Shown here: in pieces, positions 34,050 to 41,700 of the stretch
Layout of the letters: the number at the start of each line of letters is the position of its first letter
Numbering within the stretch: the stretch's first letter is position 1
Notes under the pieces: generated by a model
The model's database searches: none
The model's input: the letters and a program-made list of their open reading frames with translations, nothing else
What the model was told of the DNA's origin: nothing
Assembly (NCBI RefSeq): GCF_000708755.2
Contig: NZ_JGVU02000006.1
Span: forward strand, 62,001 to 126,000
Direction: 5' to 3'
DNA length: 64,000 nucleotides
DNA from: Metabacillus indicus LMG 22858
GTDB lineage: Bacteria; Bacillota; Bacilli; Bacillales; Bacillaceae
Position numbers and translations under genes: made by a program

Positions 34050-34748
34050 CTAATGATAGGAGAAAACAACCTCGAGTTCAGCAGTTACCTCGATTTGTCT
34101 TGCAAAAATGGGTGTCTGCCCGGAAGATTGCGCTCCAAGACTTAATTCTTTGGAAAGAGGTGAAAACCCTCTTGATTCTTCTGTAATTTTTACCGGGGTG
34201 CGGTTTAAATTCAGCCGATACGACAGTGAAATGGCTTCTGCCTTTTCTAGTGCCTGCTTTGCCGCAAGATCAAGAGCCTGATTGATCCATTTCTGCTGAT
34301 CAGAAAGAAAAAACTGCAGCGAGTCAGACCGGTTGGCTCCGTTTGCGAAGGCCGCATCATAAATGCTGCCGATTGTGTCTAAGTTCCGTGTTCTGACAGA
34401 GAGTGTGTTAACCGCTTCATAGCCCTTCAGGACCGGCTCAGAGCCTCCAGTGTAGTCGTATTGCGGGAACACGGTATAGGAAATCGTTTCAATTTGTTTT
34501 TCATCAATTCCCTCGGCCTGAAGTGTCCTGATAAGCTGATTGACCCGCCGCTTGTTTTCTTCTTGTGCGGCCGTTACATCCTTATCCATTGTGACAACGG
34601 CAAGCTGCAGCACGGCTGTATCAGGCGCAGCCTCCACCTTCCCCATCCCTCTTACAGACAGGGTGCTTCCGCCTTTTGCTTTTCGTTCATCCGCCTTTAA
34701 GGCATGACGGTATGCAGGATTGTAAGGCTGTCCGTACATTGGATACAT
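34050..34748 (-). CDS. SIMPL-domain (DUF541) protein
   Basis: A 232-residue protein with the SIMPL/DUF541 pattern: LSVRGMGKVEAAPDTAVLQL near residue 30, then VNQLIRTLQAEGIDEKQIET, VFPQYDYTGG and ALEKAEAISLSYRLNLNRTP. Bacterial members (YggE, BP26) are periplasmic or secreted with roles in oxidative stress; function in Bacillus is unclear. No signal peptide is visible, as the N-terminus (MYPMYGQPYNPAYRHA) is tyrosine/proline-rich. Confidence 0.82.
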   Translation of the reverse strand: MYPMYGQPYNPAYRHALKADERKAKGGSTLSVRGMGKVEAAPDTAVLQLAVVTMDKDVTAAQEENKRRVNQLIRTLQAEGIDEKQIETISYTVFPQYDYTGGSEPVLKGYEAVNTLSVRTRNLDTIGSIYDAAFANGANRSDSLQFFLSDQQKWINQALDLAAKQALEKAEAISLSYRLNLNRTPVKITEESRGFSPLSKELSLGAQSSGQTPIFARQIEVTAELEVVFSYH

Positions 34749-34820
34749 ACATTCATTCTCCCCTCAGCATGCTAGCGTTCTATTTAACTGTATGCAGAGA
34801 AAAAAACGTATAATCACAAA

Positions 34821-34936
34821 AGCGCAAGCGCCTTGAACAGATCCGATAGGCAGATAAGAATCCGACAAAAAAGTCCGGTTTTGACTTTTATGTCGGATTT
34901 GTTCTGACAGAGGATTTAGGCGCTGGAGCTGGACGA
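34821..34936 (+). repeat. Dispersed structured element, copy R3
   Basis: AGCGCAAGCGCC, then GATAGGCAGATAAGAATCCG, a near-perfect stem AATCCGAC...AAAAGTC / GACTTTT...GTCGGATT, TTGTTCTGACAGAGG, and GGCGCTGGAGCTGGAC. A single copy between the SIMPL gene and comA; a member of the R1-R4 family. Confidence 0.88.
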
Positions 34937-34990
34937 TGATAACTCACTACTAATTTCACACTTTAAGCATTTAAATATCTATAAACCTGC

Positions 34991-35021
34991 AAAAAAGTGT
35001 GCAGATCTGCTCTGCACACTA
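34991..35021 (-). terminator. comA terminator
   Basis: AGTGTGCAGA and TCTGCACACT form a 10-bp stem with a 5-base loop; on the minus strand six T follow. Confidence 0.9.
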
Positions 35022-35660
35022 ATCAATAATGCCTTCGGATTTGGAAATCAGAACGGCTTCTGTTCTTGACCCGACATTTAATTTATTAAAGATGGAAGTA
35101 AGGCTATATTCGATCGAGCGCTTGCTCAAGTGCAGCTTATCGGCAATTTCCTGGTTGGTTAAACCGCGTTCAACCTCCTGGAGAATGGCTTTTTCTCTTT
35201 CATTCAGCGTCTCAGTCTCTGAATGAGCAGAACTGCTTTTATTTTTTTGCTGAAGAATGAGGGATTTCAAATAGGAATAAGGAACAACAATATCCCCTGA
35301 AAGAGCATGCCGGATGGAAGAAAGAATTTTTTCTTTCGTTTCTGTTTTGCTTATTGCTCCATGAATGCCAAGCCTGATGGCTTCTTCAAAATAATCCTCT
35401 ACATCATAGCCTGTATATAAAATAATTTTGCAATCCTCTGAGTGCTTAATAATCTCAGTGGAAAGCTCCATGCCGTTTATGTCTCCCAGGTTCATATCCA
35501 TAAGAATCACATCATACTCCTGAAAATTCAGGTGCTGAATCACATCTTTGGAGTAAGGGGGATTCAGGTACGAAACCTTCACTTGTGAATCGGTTTCAAG
35601 AATGGCCTTTGTTCCTTCACGCACTGCCGGATGATCGTCCACAACTAAAATATGCAACAT
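35019..35660 (-). CDS. comA: Competence/quorum response regulator ComA
   Basis: 213 residues from the ATG at 35660 (MLHILVVDDHPAVREGT), with GAGGTTGATACA upstream. The receiver domain carries phosphoacceptor Asp55 in ILMDMNLGD and the YTGYDVEDYFEEAIRLGIHG block almost identical to B. subtilis ComA. The C-terminal NarL/LuxR helix-turn-helix is LTNQEIADKLHLSKRSIEYS. ComP-phosphorylated ComA activates srfA/comS, degQ and rap-phr genes in B. subtilis. It is separated from comP by 80 bases containing a terminator-like hairpin. Confidence 0.96.
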   Translation of the reverse strand: MLHILVVDDHPAVREGTKAILETDSQVKVSYLNPPYSKDVIQHLNFQEYDVILMDMNLGDINGMELSTEIIKHSEDCKIILYTGYDVEDYFEEAIRLGIHGAISKTETKEKILSSIRHALSGDIVVPYSYLKSLILQQKNKSSSAHSETETLNEREKAILQEVERGLTNQEIADKLHLSKRSIEYSLTSIFNKLNVGSRTEAVLISKSEGIID

Positions 35661-35701
35661 TGTATCAACCTCTCTGTCCACTGCCTCTGCTTACTATTCT
35701 A

Positions 35702-35729
35702 TAAAAAAGACCTGGCCTGTGCCAAGTCT
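35702..35729 (-). terminator. Hairpin with T-tract between comP and comA
   Basis: On the minus strand AGACTTGGC and GCCAGGTCT (one G-U pair) flank the loop ACAG, followed by TTTTTTAT. It looks like an intrinsic terminator inside the comQXPA unit. Confidence 0.75.
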
Positions 35730-35740
35730 GAAGATGCAAC

Positions 35741-38053
35741 TTAAATCTCTACGACGAATTTGAACCCATTACCCTTCGACGTCTCAATAGAGTGAGTGCC
35801 ATTCAGCGCTTTAACCCGTTCAGCAATTCCAGAGAGCCCCATACTCTGATGATTGGAGTACAGCTCGTTCTGGTCAAAGCCAATTCCATCATCCTCATAA
35901 TGCAGAACGATTTTATCCTTGATGCAGACAAGCATAATCAGCACATGCATGGCATTCGAATGCTTGCCTGCATTGGTAAGAAGCTCCTGGACAATTCGGT
36001 ACAAGTTCAGCTGGGTGTCAATATCAATCGATTTTGTGAAATTGCCAGCATTAAGCCTGACATCAAACGGTGCCGTTTCATTGTACTGGGCAGCAAGCTT
36101 CTGAAGCGCCTTAACGAGGCCCAAATCATAGAGCAGCTGCGGACGGAGCTCCTGGCAGGTTTCACGGGTCGTTTTAATAATATTCGTCATTGAACTGTTC
36201 ATATCCTGAAGCTGGTCCGTAAAAACAGCCGGGGCAGCCTGGAGCTCAGCCAGAGCCAGCTCACACTGGCGCTTCAGTGAAATCAAATCCTGAAGAACAG
36301 AATCATGCAGATCCTTAGCGAGATTAGAGCGCTGTTTTTCCTCGATGGAAAAGAGCACCTTAGTCAGCCAGGCCGGATTGCTGCCTTCGCTTTTAATCTT
36401 CTGGAGATGGCTCATCAGTTCTTCAATCTTAAGGAAGTTTTCAAGGGAGATATTCGTATAGAAAGAAAGGGTCTTCAGCCATGAAATCTCATCCCTGTTG
36501 AGCTTTGGCGTATTGAGCATGGACAGGCAGACCATCACAAAACTGCGCTCGTCTGTCTCCCCCACATTAATCACAAAACCCCTGTCCACTTCAACAATCT
36601 TCCCGATCTCATGAGATGCTTTCCTTATTTCCTTTTCATACAGGAGATAATCAGACCCTTTCATCTGAATATCAACCGAAACAATAGCCCCATCTTTATT
36701 TACTTCCACATAGCTTGCCCTGCTGACAAGCAGGACATCTGTAATAACCTCTTTCAGCTCGCTGATGACCTGATCCAGCTTGCTCGCTTTACGGATGCTC
36801 TGCGTATATTTAAAGATACTGTCCTGATAGTTGTACTTCTCCGAAAAACGCTTAAACCGGAAGCGGAAATCGAGAATTTCTTTGATGTAGAAGACAACCA
36901 GCATTGTTATATATATGAAGATTGAAAGTTTGACGGGGTAGAAGGTAGGGCTATTTTCTTTAATAATCAACATAATGCCTACACATACTATTGTTGGCAA
37001 TACGGCTAACAAAGCATAATACCTTACTCTTCCTAGTATGAATTCTATATCATATATCTTTGTAGCTAAAAATTGGTAGACTAGCGAAAACGGTATTAGC
37101 AAAAGAAACGCAGCTAATATGTTAGGCGGGAAAATGTGTTTGTTTAGAAAAATATAAGGAAGTATATACAATAATACGAATGGTGAGAAAGCTATAATAT
37201 TAGTGATGATTAGAACTTTAACAATATACCCTTGTGCGGAATATTTTACTTTTTTTAAGCCAACAAACTTAACAACAAAGGTTAAAATAAATAGAATAGC
37301 AAAAGAAGCTAAATTGAGATTCTTAACAAATATATAGAAAAAAGCATATGAAAAATCAACAGTTTCTGTGCTTAATTCAGCAATAATATTGAGGGCCACA
37401 ATAACGAATGATGCATACAAAAACTTTTCTGAGAATAGTTTTTGGCCAAGTTCTTTGAAGTAATAATATAAAAATAAGATATAACTAACTGGTACTAGCA
37501 AGAAACAGCTTAAATTTAGATATCTACTGACCACATCTCCTCTTGATGAACCAGTACCACTGAAGTAAGCAAGCGCAATCATTAAAAGAAAGAAGTTTAG
37601 AAGAAGAGCAGATTGAAGATTGAGTTTTTTATTGCTTTTGTATATATAATAGCTGCAGAATAAGCAAAGGATGTAAGTAATCGTGGGTATTACAACTAGA
37701 AAAAGACTCTGATGACTAATAATTGAATCCTTTACTTTGTAACTCATCTGATTACCGTTTCTTATAATCGAGAGCTCCTCTACCTGTTCAAGCATGCCAT
37801 ATCTGACTGCAGGATAATGTTCATTTGCAGGCAATTTATTTATACCAGTAACGACATCTCCAATTTCAAGACCCACTTTTGAGGCCCAAGTATTAGGCTC
37901 AATAACAGTTATTTCCAGTTTATCTGTGTCATTGAATCTAACACTTGCACCCACATATGGATATTTAATGCTGATTGTTAAGAAATAAGTTACTAAAACA
38001 AAACTGAAAATGATTGAAACTATATACAACTTGTTAAAATTAATAGAATGCAT
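35741..38053 (-). CDS. comP: Membrane sensor histidine kinase ComP
   Basis: A 770-residue quorum-sensing kinase, the length of B. subtilis ComP (~769). The first helix is followed by an extracytoplasmic PDZ-like loop (ITVIEPNTWASKVGLEIGDVV), then seven to nine more helices to about residue 390. The cytosolic HisKA_3 phosphoacceptor box is LAKDLHDSVLQDLISLK with His near residue 583. The HATPase_c domain follows (LLTNAGKHSNA, YEDDGIGFD, MGLSGIAERVKAL). It senses isoprenylated ComX and phosphorylates ComA. The 5' half (about 36930-38050) is far more AT-rich than the kinase half, as expected for the variable pherotype-specific sensor. Confidence 0.95.
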   Translation of the reverse strand: MHSINFNKLYIVSIIFSFVLVTYFLTISIKYPYVGASVRFNDTDKLEITVIEPNTWASKVGLEIGDVVTGINKLPANEHYPAVRYGMLEQVEELSIIRNGNQMSYKVKDSIISHQSLFLVVIPTITYILCLFCSYYIYKSNKKLNLQSALLLNFFLLMIALAYFSGTGSSRGDVVSRYLNLSCFLLVPVSYILFLYYYFKELGQKLFSEKFLYASFVIVALNIIAELSTETVDFSYAFFYIFVKNLNLASFAILFILTFVVKFVGLKKVKYSAQGYIVKVLIITNIIAFSPFVLLYILPYIFLNKHIFPPNILAAFLLLIPFSLVYQFLATKIYDIEFILGRVRYYALLAVLPTIVCVGIMLIIKENSPTFYPVKLSIFIYITMLVVFYIKEILDFRFRFKRFSEKYNYQDSIFKYTQSIRKASKLDQVISELKEVITDVLLVSRASYVEVNKDGAIVSVDIQMKGSDYLLYEKEIRKASHEIGKIVEVDRGFVINVGETDERSFVMVCLSMLNTPKLNRDEISWLKTLSFYTNISLENFLKIEELMSHLQKIKSEGSNPAWLTKVLFSIEEKQRSNLAKDLHDSVLQDLISLKRQCELALAELQAAPAVFTDQLQDMNSSMTNIIKTTRETCQELRPQLLYDLGLVKALQKLAAQYNETAPFDVRLNAGNFTKSIDIDTQLNLYRIVQELLTNAGKHSNAMHVLIMLVCIKDKIVLHYEDDGIGFDQNELYSNHQSMGLSGIAERVKALNGTHSIETSKGNGFKFVVEI

Positions 38054-38085
38054 TTTAATAAACCCTACTTAAAATTTTGTAGAGA

Positions 38086-38247
38086 CTAGTACCAGAATAA
38101 GTTAGTCGTTCTAGTTGTATTTAAAAGCCCCTCAACTAATCCTAACACTTCATCTACATTTTTCACACCCAGTAAGCTTGCTTCTCCGTTTACTACTTTT
38201 TCAACGATTTCAGGGTTTTCTACTAAAAAATTGACGATTTCCTGCAT
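38086..38247 (-). CDS. comX: ComX pre-pheromone
   Basis: A 53-residue precursor read on the minus strand (ATG 38247, TAG 38086), starting MQEIVNFLVENPEIVEKVV and ending RTTNLFWY. The N-terminus matches the MQ-[DE]-[IL]-[IV]-N-[YF] pattern of ComX leaders. The only tryptophan is at position 52, one residue before the C-terminus, so it is the expected site of ComQ-dependent isoprenylation. The ribosome site AAAGGAGAG overlaps the comQ 3' end, with 3 bases between the genes, so translation is probably coupled. The mature signal is likely the C-terminal 5-10 residues; its exact length cannot be read. Confidence 0.93.
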   Translation of the reverse strand: MQEIVNFLVENPEIVEKVVNGEASLLGVKNVDEVLGLVEGLLNTTRTTNLFWY

Positions 38248-38250
38248 GAA

Positions 38251-39177
38251 TTAATCTCTCCTTTTATTTTCTGATTGATTTATGATCAAATGAGACTTAA
38301 GAAGCTCAATTTGATGCTGCGGCAAGGGCAGTTCGGCAAGTAAAGTTGAAGCTTTTTGAAGAGCAATTTGTTTGATGACATTGAGGTAGTGGACGACGCC
38401 AGATTGAAACAATTTCGATTTGAATGCTGCTGCATCCCCGTATTGCTCCTCATATGACTTGCCTTCTGCGATAAAACGGCTCAGTTCTTTTGAATGTTCA
38501 TTAAACTCCCTGTTTATGTAGAGGAGAGCCAAAGATTTTTTCTGTGATGACAAATCATTTTTATGCAGATGAAATAAGTCACGGTAATCGTTCTCAATTT
38601 GGGCAGCCAGTCCTATTTGATAGGAATATTTTTCGACAATTGCCTGCTCTTCTCCAGTTGCGAGCATAGCTCCGCTTACAGATGCGAGAGCTACGAGGGA
38701 ACCTGACTTTTTTTCGATCATGGAGGTGCATTCTTCTTCGGTTTCAATCCTATTCTCCAAATCGGCGTGCTGTCCTTCCATTGCCTGAAGGGCTAAACGG
38801 TGAAATACGCTGATGATCATTCCTTTATAAGGGCTGTGAAGTTCATCAGCCATTTTCAGACTGACCGTATAGAGGGCTGTAGCAGCGTTAAGGGCGACCG
38901 AAGAATCAATCTTCATCCATGGTTCTTCAAAATTGTCTAGGTCTTCGAGATCATCCAGAATGTCGAATGAAAGAGCTAAAAGCTCAACTGCACCCGACAG
39001 GTGAACAACTTCGTCCTCTTTCCCTCCAAAAGCTGTATAGTGCAGGTTTGTCAATTGGGCAAAAGGGAAGGTCTTTTTCGCTTCTATGAACGAAAGGAGA
39101 AGGTGCAGCAATTTTTTGTTCTCAATATGAGATGTTACTGCAGTGTTTAAACGGTGAATCAGAGATTTATAGTCCAA
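38251..39177 (-). CDS. comQ: ComX isoprenyltransferase ComQ
   Basis: A 308-residue polyprenyl-synthase-like enzyme that geranylates or farnesylates the ComX tryptophan. The first Asp-rich motif is ILDDLEDLDN (Asp75, Asp76, Asp79), and the second region is AAQIENDYRDLFHL. This reduced second motif is usual for ComQ. The start at 39177 has AAGGGGTGATTACATT upstream. It is the first gene of the comQXP unit. Confidence 0.93.
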   Translation of the reverse strand: MDYKSLIHRLNTAVTSHIENKKLLHLLLSFIEAKKTFPFAQLTNLHYTAFGGKEDEVVHLSGAVELLALSFDILDDLEDLDNFEEPWMKIDSSVALNAATALYTVSLKMADELHSPYKGMIISVFHRLALQAMEGQHADLENRIETEEECTSMIEKKSGSLVALASVSGAMLATGEEQAIVEKYSYQIGLAAQIENDYRDLFHLHKNDLSSQKKSLALLYINREFNEHSKELSRFIAEGKSYEEQYGDAAAFKSKLFQSGVVHYLNVIKQIALQKASTLLAELPLPQHQIELLKSHLIINQSENKRRD

Positions 39178-39290
39178 ATGTAATCACCCCTTCGAAATTA
39201 TATTACAATATTCGCGACAAATTGAGTAGCTTAAAAACAATCTTTTTACATAAATATAAAACATTTAACAGTTAATCCCATTAAATGGGT

Positions 39291-39324
39291 AAAAAAAAAG
39301 ACCCGGCTGCATTCAGCCAAGTCT
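39291..39324 (-). terminator. degQ terminator
   Basis: AGACTTGGCTG and CAGCCGGGTCT flank a 4-base loop, followed on the minus strand by nine T. Confidence 0.9.
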
Positions 39325-39464
39325 TATGACACGTTTATAAAGGAGTATTTATCATACTTATCAATGCTTTTATTGATCATTCTCAGCGACTGCTTCGTTT
39401 CTTGAATTTCTTTTTCAAGACGTTTCAATAATTGAGTTATCTCTTCAATGTTGTGCTTTTTCAT
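39324..39464 (-). CDS. degQ: Degradation-enzyme regulation protein DegQ
   Basis: A 46-residue peptide on the minus strand (ATG 39464, TAA 39324), the exact length of B. subtilis DegQ. The pattern EEITQLLKRLEKEIQETKQS, then LRMINKSIDKYDKY, matches DegQ closely. DegQ stimulates phosphotransfer from DegS to DegU, raising exoprotease and antibiotic production. GAGGAG lies about 10 bases upstream. A ComA-box-like sequence at 39593-39608 and a 10-bp leader inverted repeat (39485-39530) lie upstream. Confidence 0.94.
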   Translation of the reverse strand: MKKHNIEEITQLLKRLEKEIQETKQSLRMINKSIDKYDKYSFINVS

Positions 39465-39484
39465 CGTTTCCACACTCCTCTGTA

Positions 39485-39530
39485 AAAGATCAAATTCTGC
39501 ATGGTGAACGAAACACGTGTTTTGATCTTT
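39485..39530 (-). repeat. 10-bp inverted repeat in the degQ leader
   Basis: AAAGATCAAA (39485-39494 on the plus strand) and TTTGATCTTT (39521-39530) are perfect complements around 26 bases containing ACACGTGT. They lie between the predicted degQ promoter and its ribosome site, so a leader-RNA hairpin or a DNA operator is possible. Confidence 0.6.
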
Positions 39531-39592
39531 CCTTACTTTAAATTTTAAAGGATATGAAAAGGATTTTCACCGAAAATAATGCGAAAGAATCA

Positions 39593-39608
39593 GTGCGTGA
39601 TACCGCAA
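39593..39608 (-). promoter_or_regulatory. Candidate ComA box of degQ
   Basis: On the minus strand TTGCGGTATCACGCAC matches the ComA consensus TTGCGGnnnnCCGCAA with a perfect first half and 4 of 6 in the second. It lies about 130 bases before the degQ ATG, above a weak GTGAAA-N17-TAAAAT promoter that fits activator dependence. Confidence 0.55.
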
Positions 39609-39664
39609 CTTGCGCTGGTAGTCTTTTTTGTTCACTGTCCAATCTCATTTATAAAAAAAAGGCA

Positions 39665-39689
39665 GAAAAAAGCCCCATGTGAATGGGGT
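39665..39689 (-). terminator. Terminator of the 75-residue protein gene
   Basis: CCCCAT and ATGGGG flank a 4-base loop, followed on the minus strand by CTTTTTTC. Confidence 0.75.
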
Positions 39690-39692
39690 GAT

Positions 39693-39920
39693 TTATTTTA
39701 CAGTATTAATTGACTGCAGATAATAGGACTCTGCTTCCTGAAGGGCCATTTTTGTCAGTTCTTCTCTCTTTTCGATCGGTCCGCTAAATTCCAAGGTGTA
39801 ATCAAGAATTCCCTGTTCTGAGAGCAAACACTCCATTTTAACCTTACTGTCACCGATAACCACCGAAAACACCGCAACCGTTTTATCATCCAGCACATAT
39901 ACGGATGGCTGCACACGCAT
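39693..39920 (-). CDS. Conserved-looking small protein, unrecognised
   Basis: A 75-residue soluble protein predicted as alternating beta strands followed by a C-terminal helix (MRVQPSVYVLDDKTVAVFSV, then MALQEAESYYLQSI). The ATG has AAGGAGGTTCAACTCTC upstream. It lies upstream of degQ on the same strand with its own terminator. I do not recognise the family and propose no function. Confidence 0.65.
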   Translation of the reverse strand: MRVQPSVYVLDDKTVAVFSVVIGDSKVKMECLLSEQGILDYTLEFSGPIEKREELTKMALQEAESYYLQSINTVK

Positions 39921-40033
39921 GAGAGAGTTGAACCTCCTTTAAAAATAGAATGAACATTACCTTATTTCGACATCAAATTGGTCATTCCTTTATTTTCCTG
40001 GAAGCAGCTCTTATTTTTCTGCAAAAAAGTCGC

Positions 40034-40645
40034 TCAGTCCAAACAGCCAATCATTTTTCTGACTGCATCTGCTAATTTCTCCTGAGGCATCCCCGGTACA
40101 TGACCAAGTTCCAGGGCAAGCTCTTCTGATGCAGGAATATGGATAAATCCTGCCGGAACCTTTTGATCAGCCGATTCAAAGTGATGGCACACGCGGTACA
40201 TAAGGTAGTTGCATAGATATGTTCCTGCTGTATTGGAGATTCCTGCAGGTATGCCGTCTTTTTCAAGTGCATTCACAAATTTTCTGATTGGGAGTGTGCT
40301 GAAGAACGCAGCAGGGCCCTCATTCTCTATCAATTCGTCCTGCTTTACAATTCCGTCGTTGTCTTTATCTCCATCCGCACAGTTGATGGCCACTCTTTCA
40401 GGCGTAATTTTATCTCTTTCGGCAGCAAAACCGAGCAGCATGACGGCATCCGGCTTTTCCTTTTCAATCTGCAGGAGGCATTGTTCCCACGTGTTTGAAA
40501 ATGCTACAGGCAATACAGCACCTGCAACTTTCCAGCTGCCTATGATCTCGCCGTCAAGCCGCTTTGCAATTTCGGCTGTCGGATTAAGCGAGTAATCCAA
40601 GAATGGTTCAAATCCTGTCAGCAATAGTTTTTTCAACTGGATCAT
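40034..40645 (-). CDS. pcp: Pyroglutamyl-peptidase I
   Basis: A 203-residue cysteine peptidase (family C15) removing N-terminal pyroglutamate. Motifs: LLLTGFEPFLDYSLNPT, the Glu region ITPERVAINCA (Glu83), the nucleophile in GISNTAGTYLCNYLMY (Cys145) and His169 in GFIHIPAS. It is a little shorter than B. subtilis Pcp (215). Residues 93-104 (DKDNDGIVKQDE) match the EF-hand calcium-loop pattern, which is odd for this family. Confidence 0.9.
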   Translation of the reverse strand: MIQLKKLLLTGFEPFLDYSLNPTAEIAKRLDGEIIGSWKVAGAVLPVAFSNTWEQCLLQIEKEKPDAVMLLGFAAERDKITPERVAINCADGDKDNDGIVKQDELIENEGPAAFFSTLPIRKFVNALEKDGIPAGISNTAGTYLCNYLMYRVCHHFESADQKVPAGFIHIPASEELALELGHVPGMPQEKLADAVRKMIGCLD

Positions 40646-40696
40646 CTCCTCACGGGCTTATTATATCAGAAGATTCTGTCACATTATTCGTTCATA

Positions 40697-40729
40697 GAAA
40701 ACCCCCCGCCTGTCAGGCAGAGGGTTTCG
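40697..40729 (-). terminator. Terminator of the aldo/keto reductase gene
   Basis: An AAACCCTCTGCCTG / CAGGCGGGGGGTTT type stem is followed on the minus strand by TTTTC. Confidence 0.75.
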
Positions 40730-40736
40730 GGTTAGG

Positions 40737-41645
40737 TCACGCTACTTCATGTCCCATTGACACCTGAAGAATGTCAAACCATTGCTCGCGCGTCAATTTG
40801 AGATCAAGAGCGCGGATCGCGGATTGAATTCTGTTCATTTTACCTGAGCCTACAATCGGCATAATCCCTGCAGGATGGCTGATCAGCCACGCATAAAGGA
40901 CTTCATCGATTCCGTCTGCGCCAATTTCTCCGGCAATTCGTTCAAGGGTGCTGCGGAGGTTTTCAGCTCTTTCATTTTCTGCAGAAAAAATGCTGCCGCC
41001 TGCAAGAGGCGACCACGCCATTGGCGCCATTCTCTCTTCCTGGCAAAGATCGAGAGTGCCGTCTTCGAAGTTCTCAAGCTGATAAGCAGAAAGCTCGATT
41101 TGATTTGTCACAAGCGGAAAATCGAGATGGGACTGAAGCATTTTAAGCTGAGAGCGCTTAAAATTAGACACGCCAAAATGACGGACTTTGCCTTCTTCTT
41201 TCAATTGTTTAAACGCTTCTGCCACTTCAGCAGGGTTCATATATGGATCAGGGCGGTGGATCAGAAGAACATCTATGTAGTCTGTCCGGAAGTTTTCCAG
41301 GGATTTATCCACTGATGCCAGGATATGGTCTTTACTTGTGTCGTATGATTTAATCCCATGATCCGGGCGGTTGTCAGAGACAAGTTTAATTCCGCACTTC
41401 GTGACAATCTCCATTTTTTCCCGCAGCTCCGGTTTAAGAGCAAGCGCGTCGCCAAAGAGTTTTTCACATGTGTAGTTTCCGTAAATATCAGCATGGTCGA
41501 ATGTTGTAATTCCCGCTTCAAGGCAATCTTCGATCAGCTGAAGCACTTCCTCATTTGACATGTTCCAGTCAGAGAGTCTCCAAAGTCCATGAACAATTCT
41601 TGAAAATGATAAGTTTTCTGTCAGTTGTATACGCTGCATCATCAT
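40737..41645 (-). CDS. Aldo/keto reductase (YdhF-like)
   Basis: About 300 residues, a (beta/alpha)8 NADPH-dependent reductase. Catalytic tetrad region: TTFDHADIYGNYTCEKLFG (Asp and Tyr), IVTKCGIK (Lys), and DVLLIHRPDP (His). FGVSNFKRSQL and a C-terminal IVGSGKMNRI for NADPH follow. Three ATGs occur in a row; the third (41639) has better spacing from AAAGGAG. It is closest to the E. coli YdhF type; the substrate is unknown. Confidence 0.88.
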   Translation of the reverse strand: MMMQRIQLTENLSFSRIVHGLWRLSDWNMSNEEVLQLIEDCLEAGITTFDHADIYGNYTCEKLFGDALALKPELREKMEIVTKCGIKLVSDNRPDHGIKSYDTSKDHILASVDKSLENFRTDYIDVLLIHRPDPYMNPAEVAEAFKQLKEEGKVRHFGVSNFKRSQLKMLQSHLDFPLVTNQIELSAYQLENFEDGTLDLCQEERMAPMAWSPLAGGSIFSAENERAENLRSTLERIAGEIGADGIDEVLYAWLISHPAGIMPIVGSGKMNRIQSAIRALDLKLTREQWFDILQVSMGHEVA

Positions 41646-41700
41646 TCTCCTTTCTATCGTATTGTATCTCTCATTTACATAAATTCAAAGCGATTGGCTT

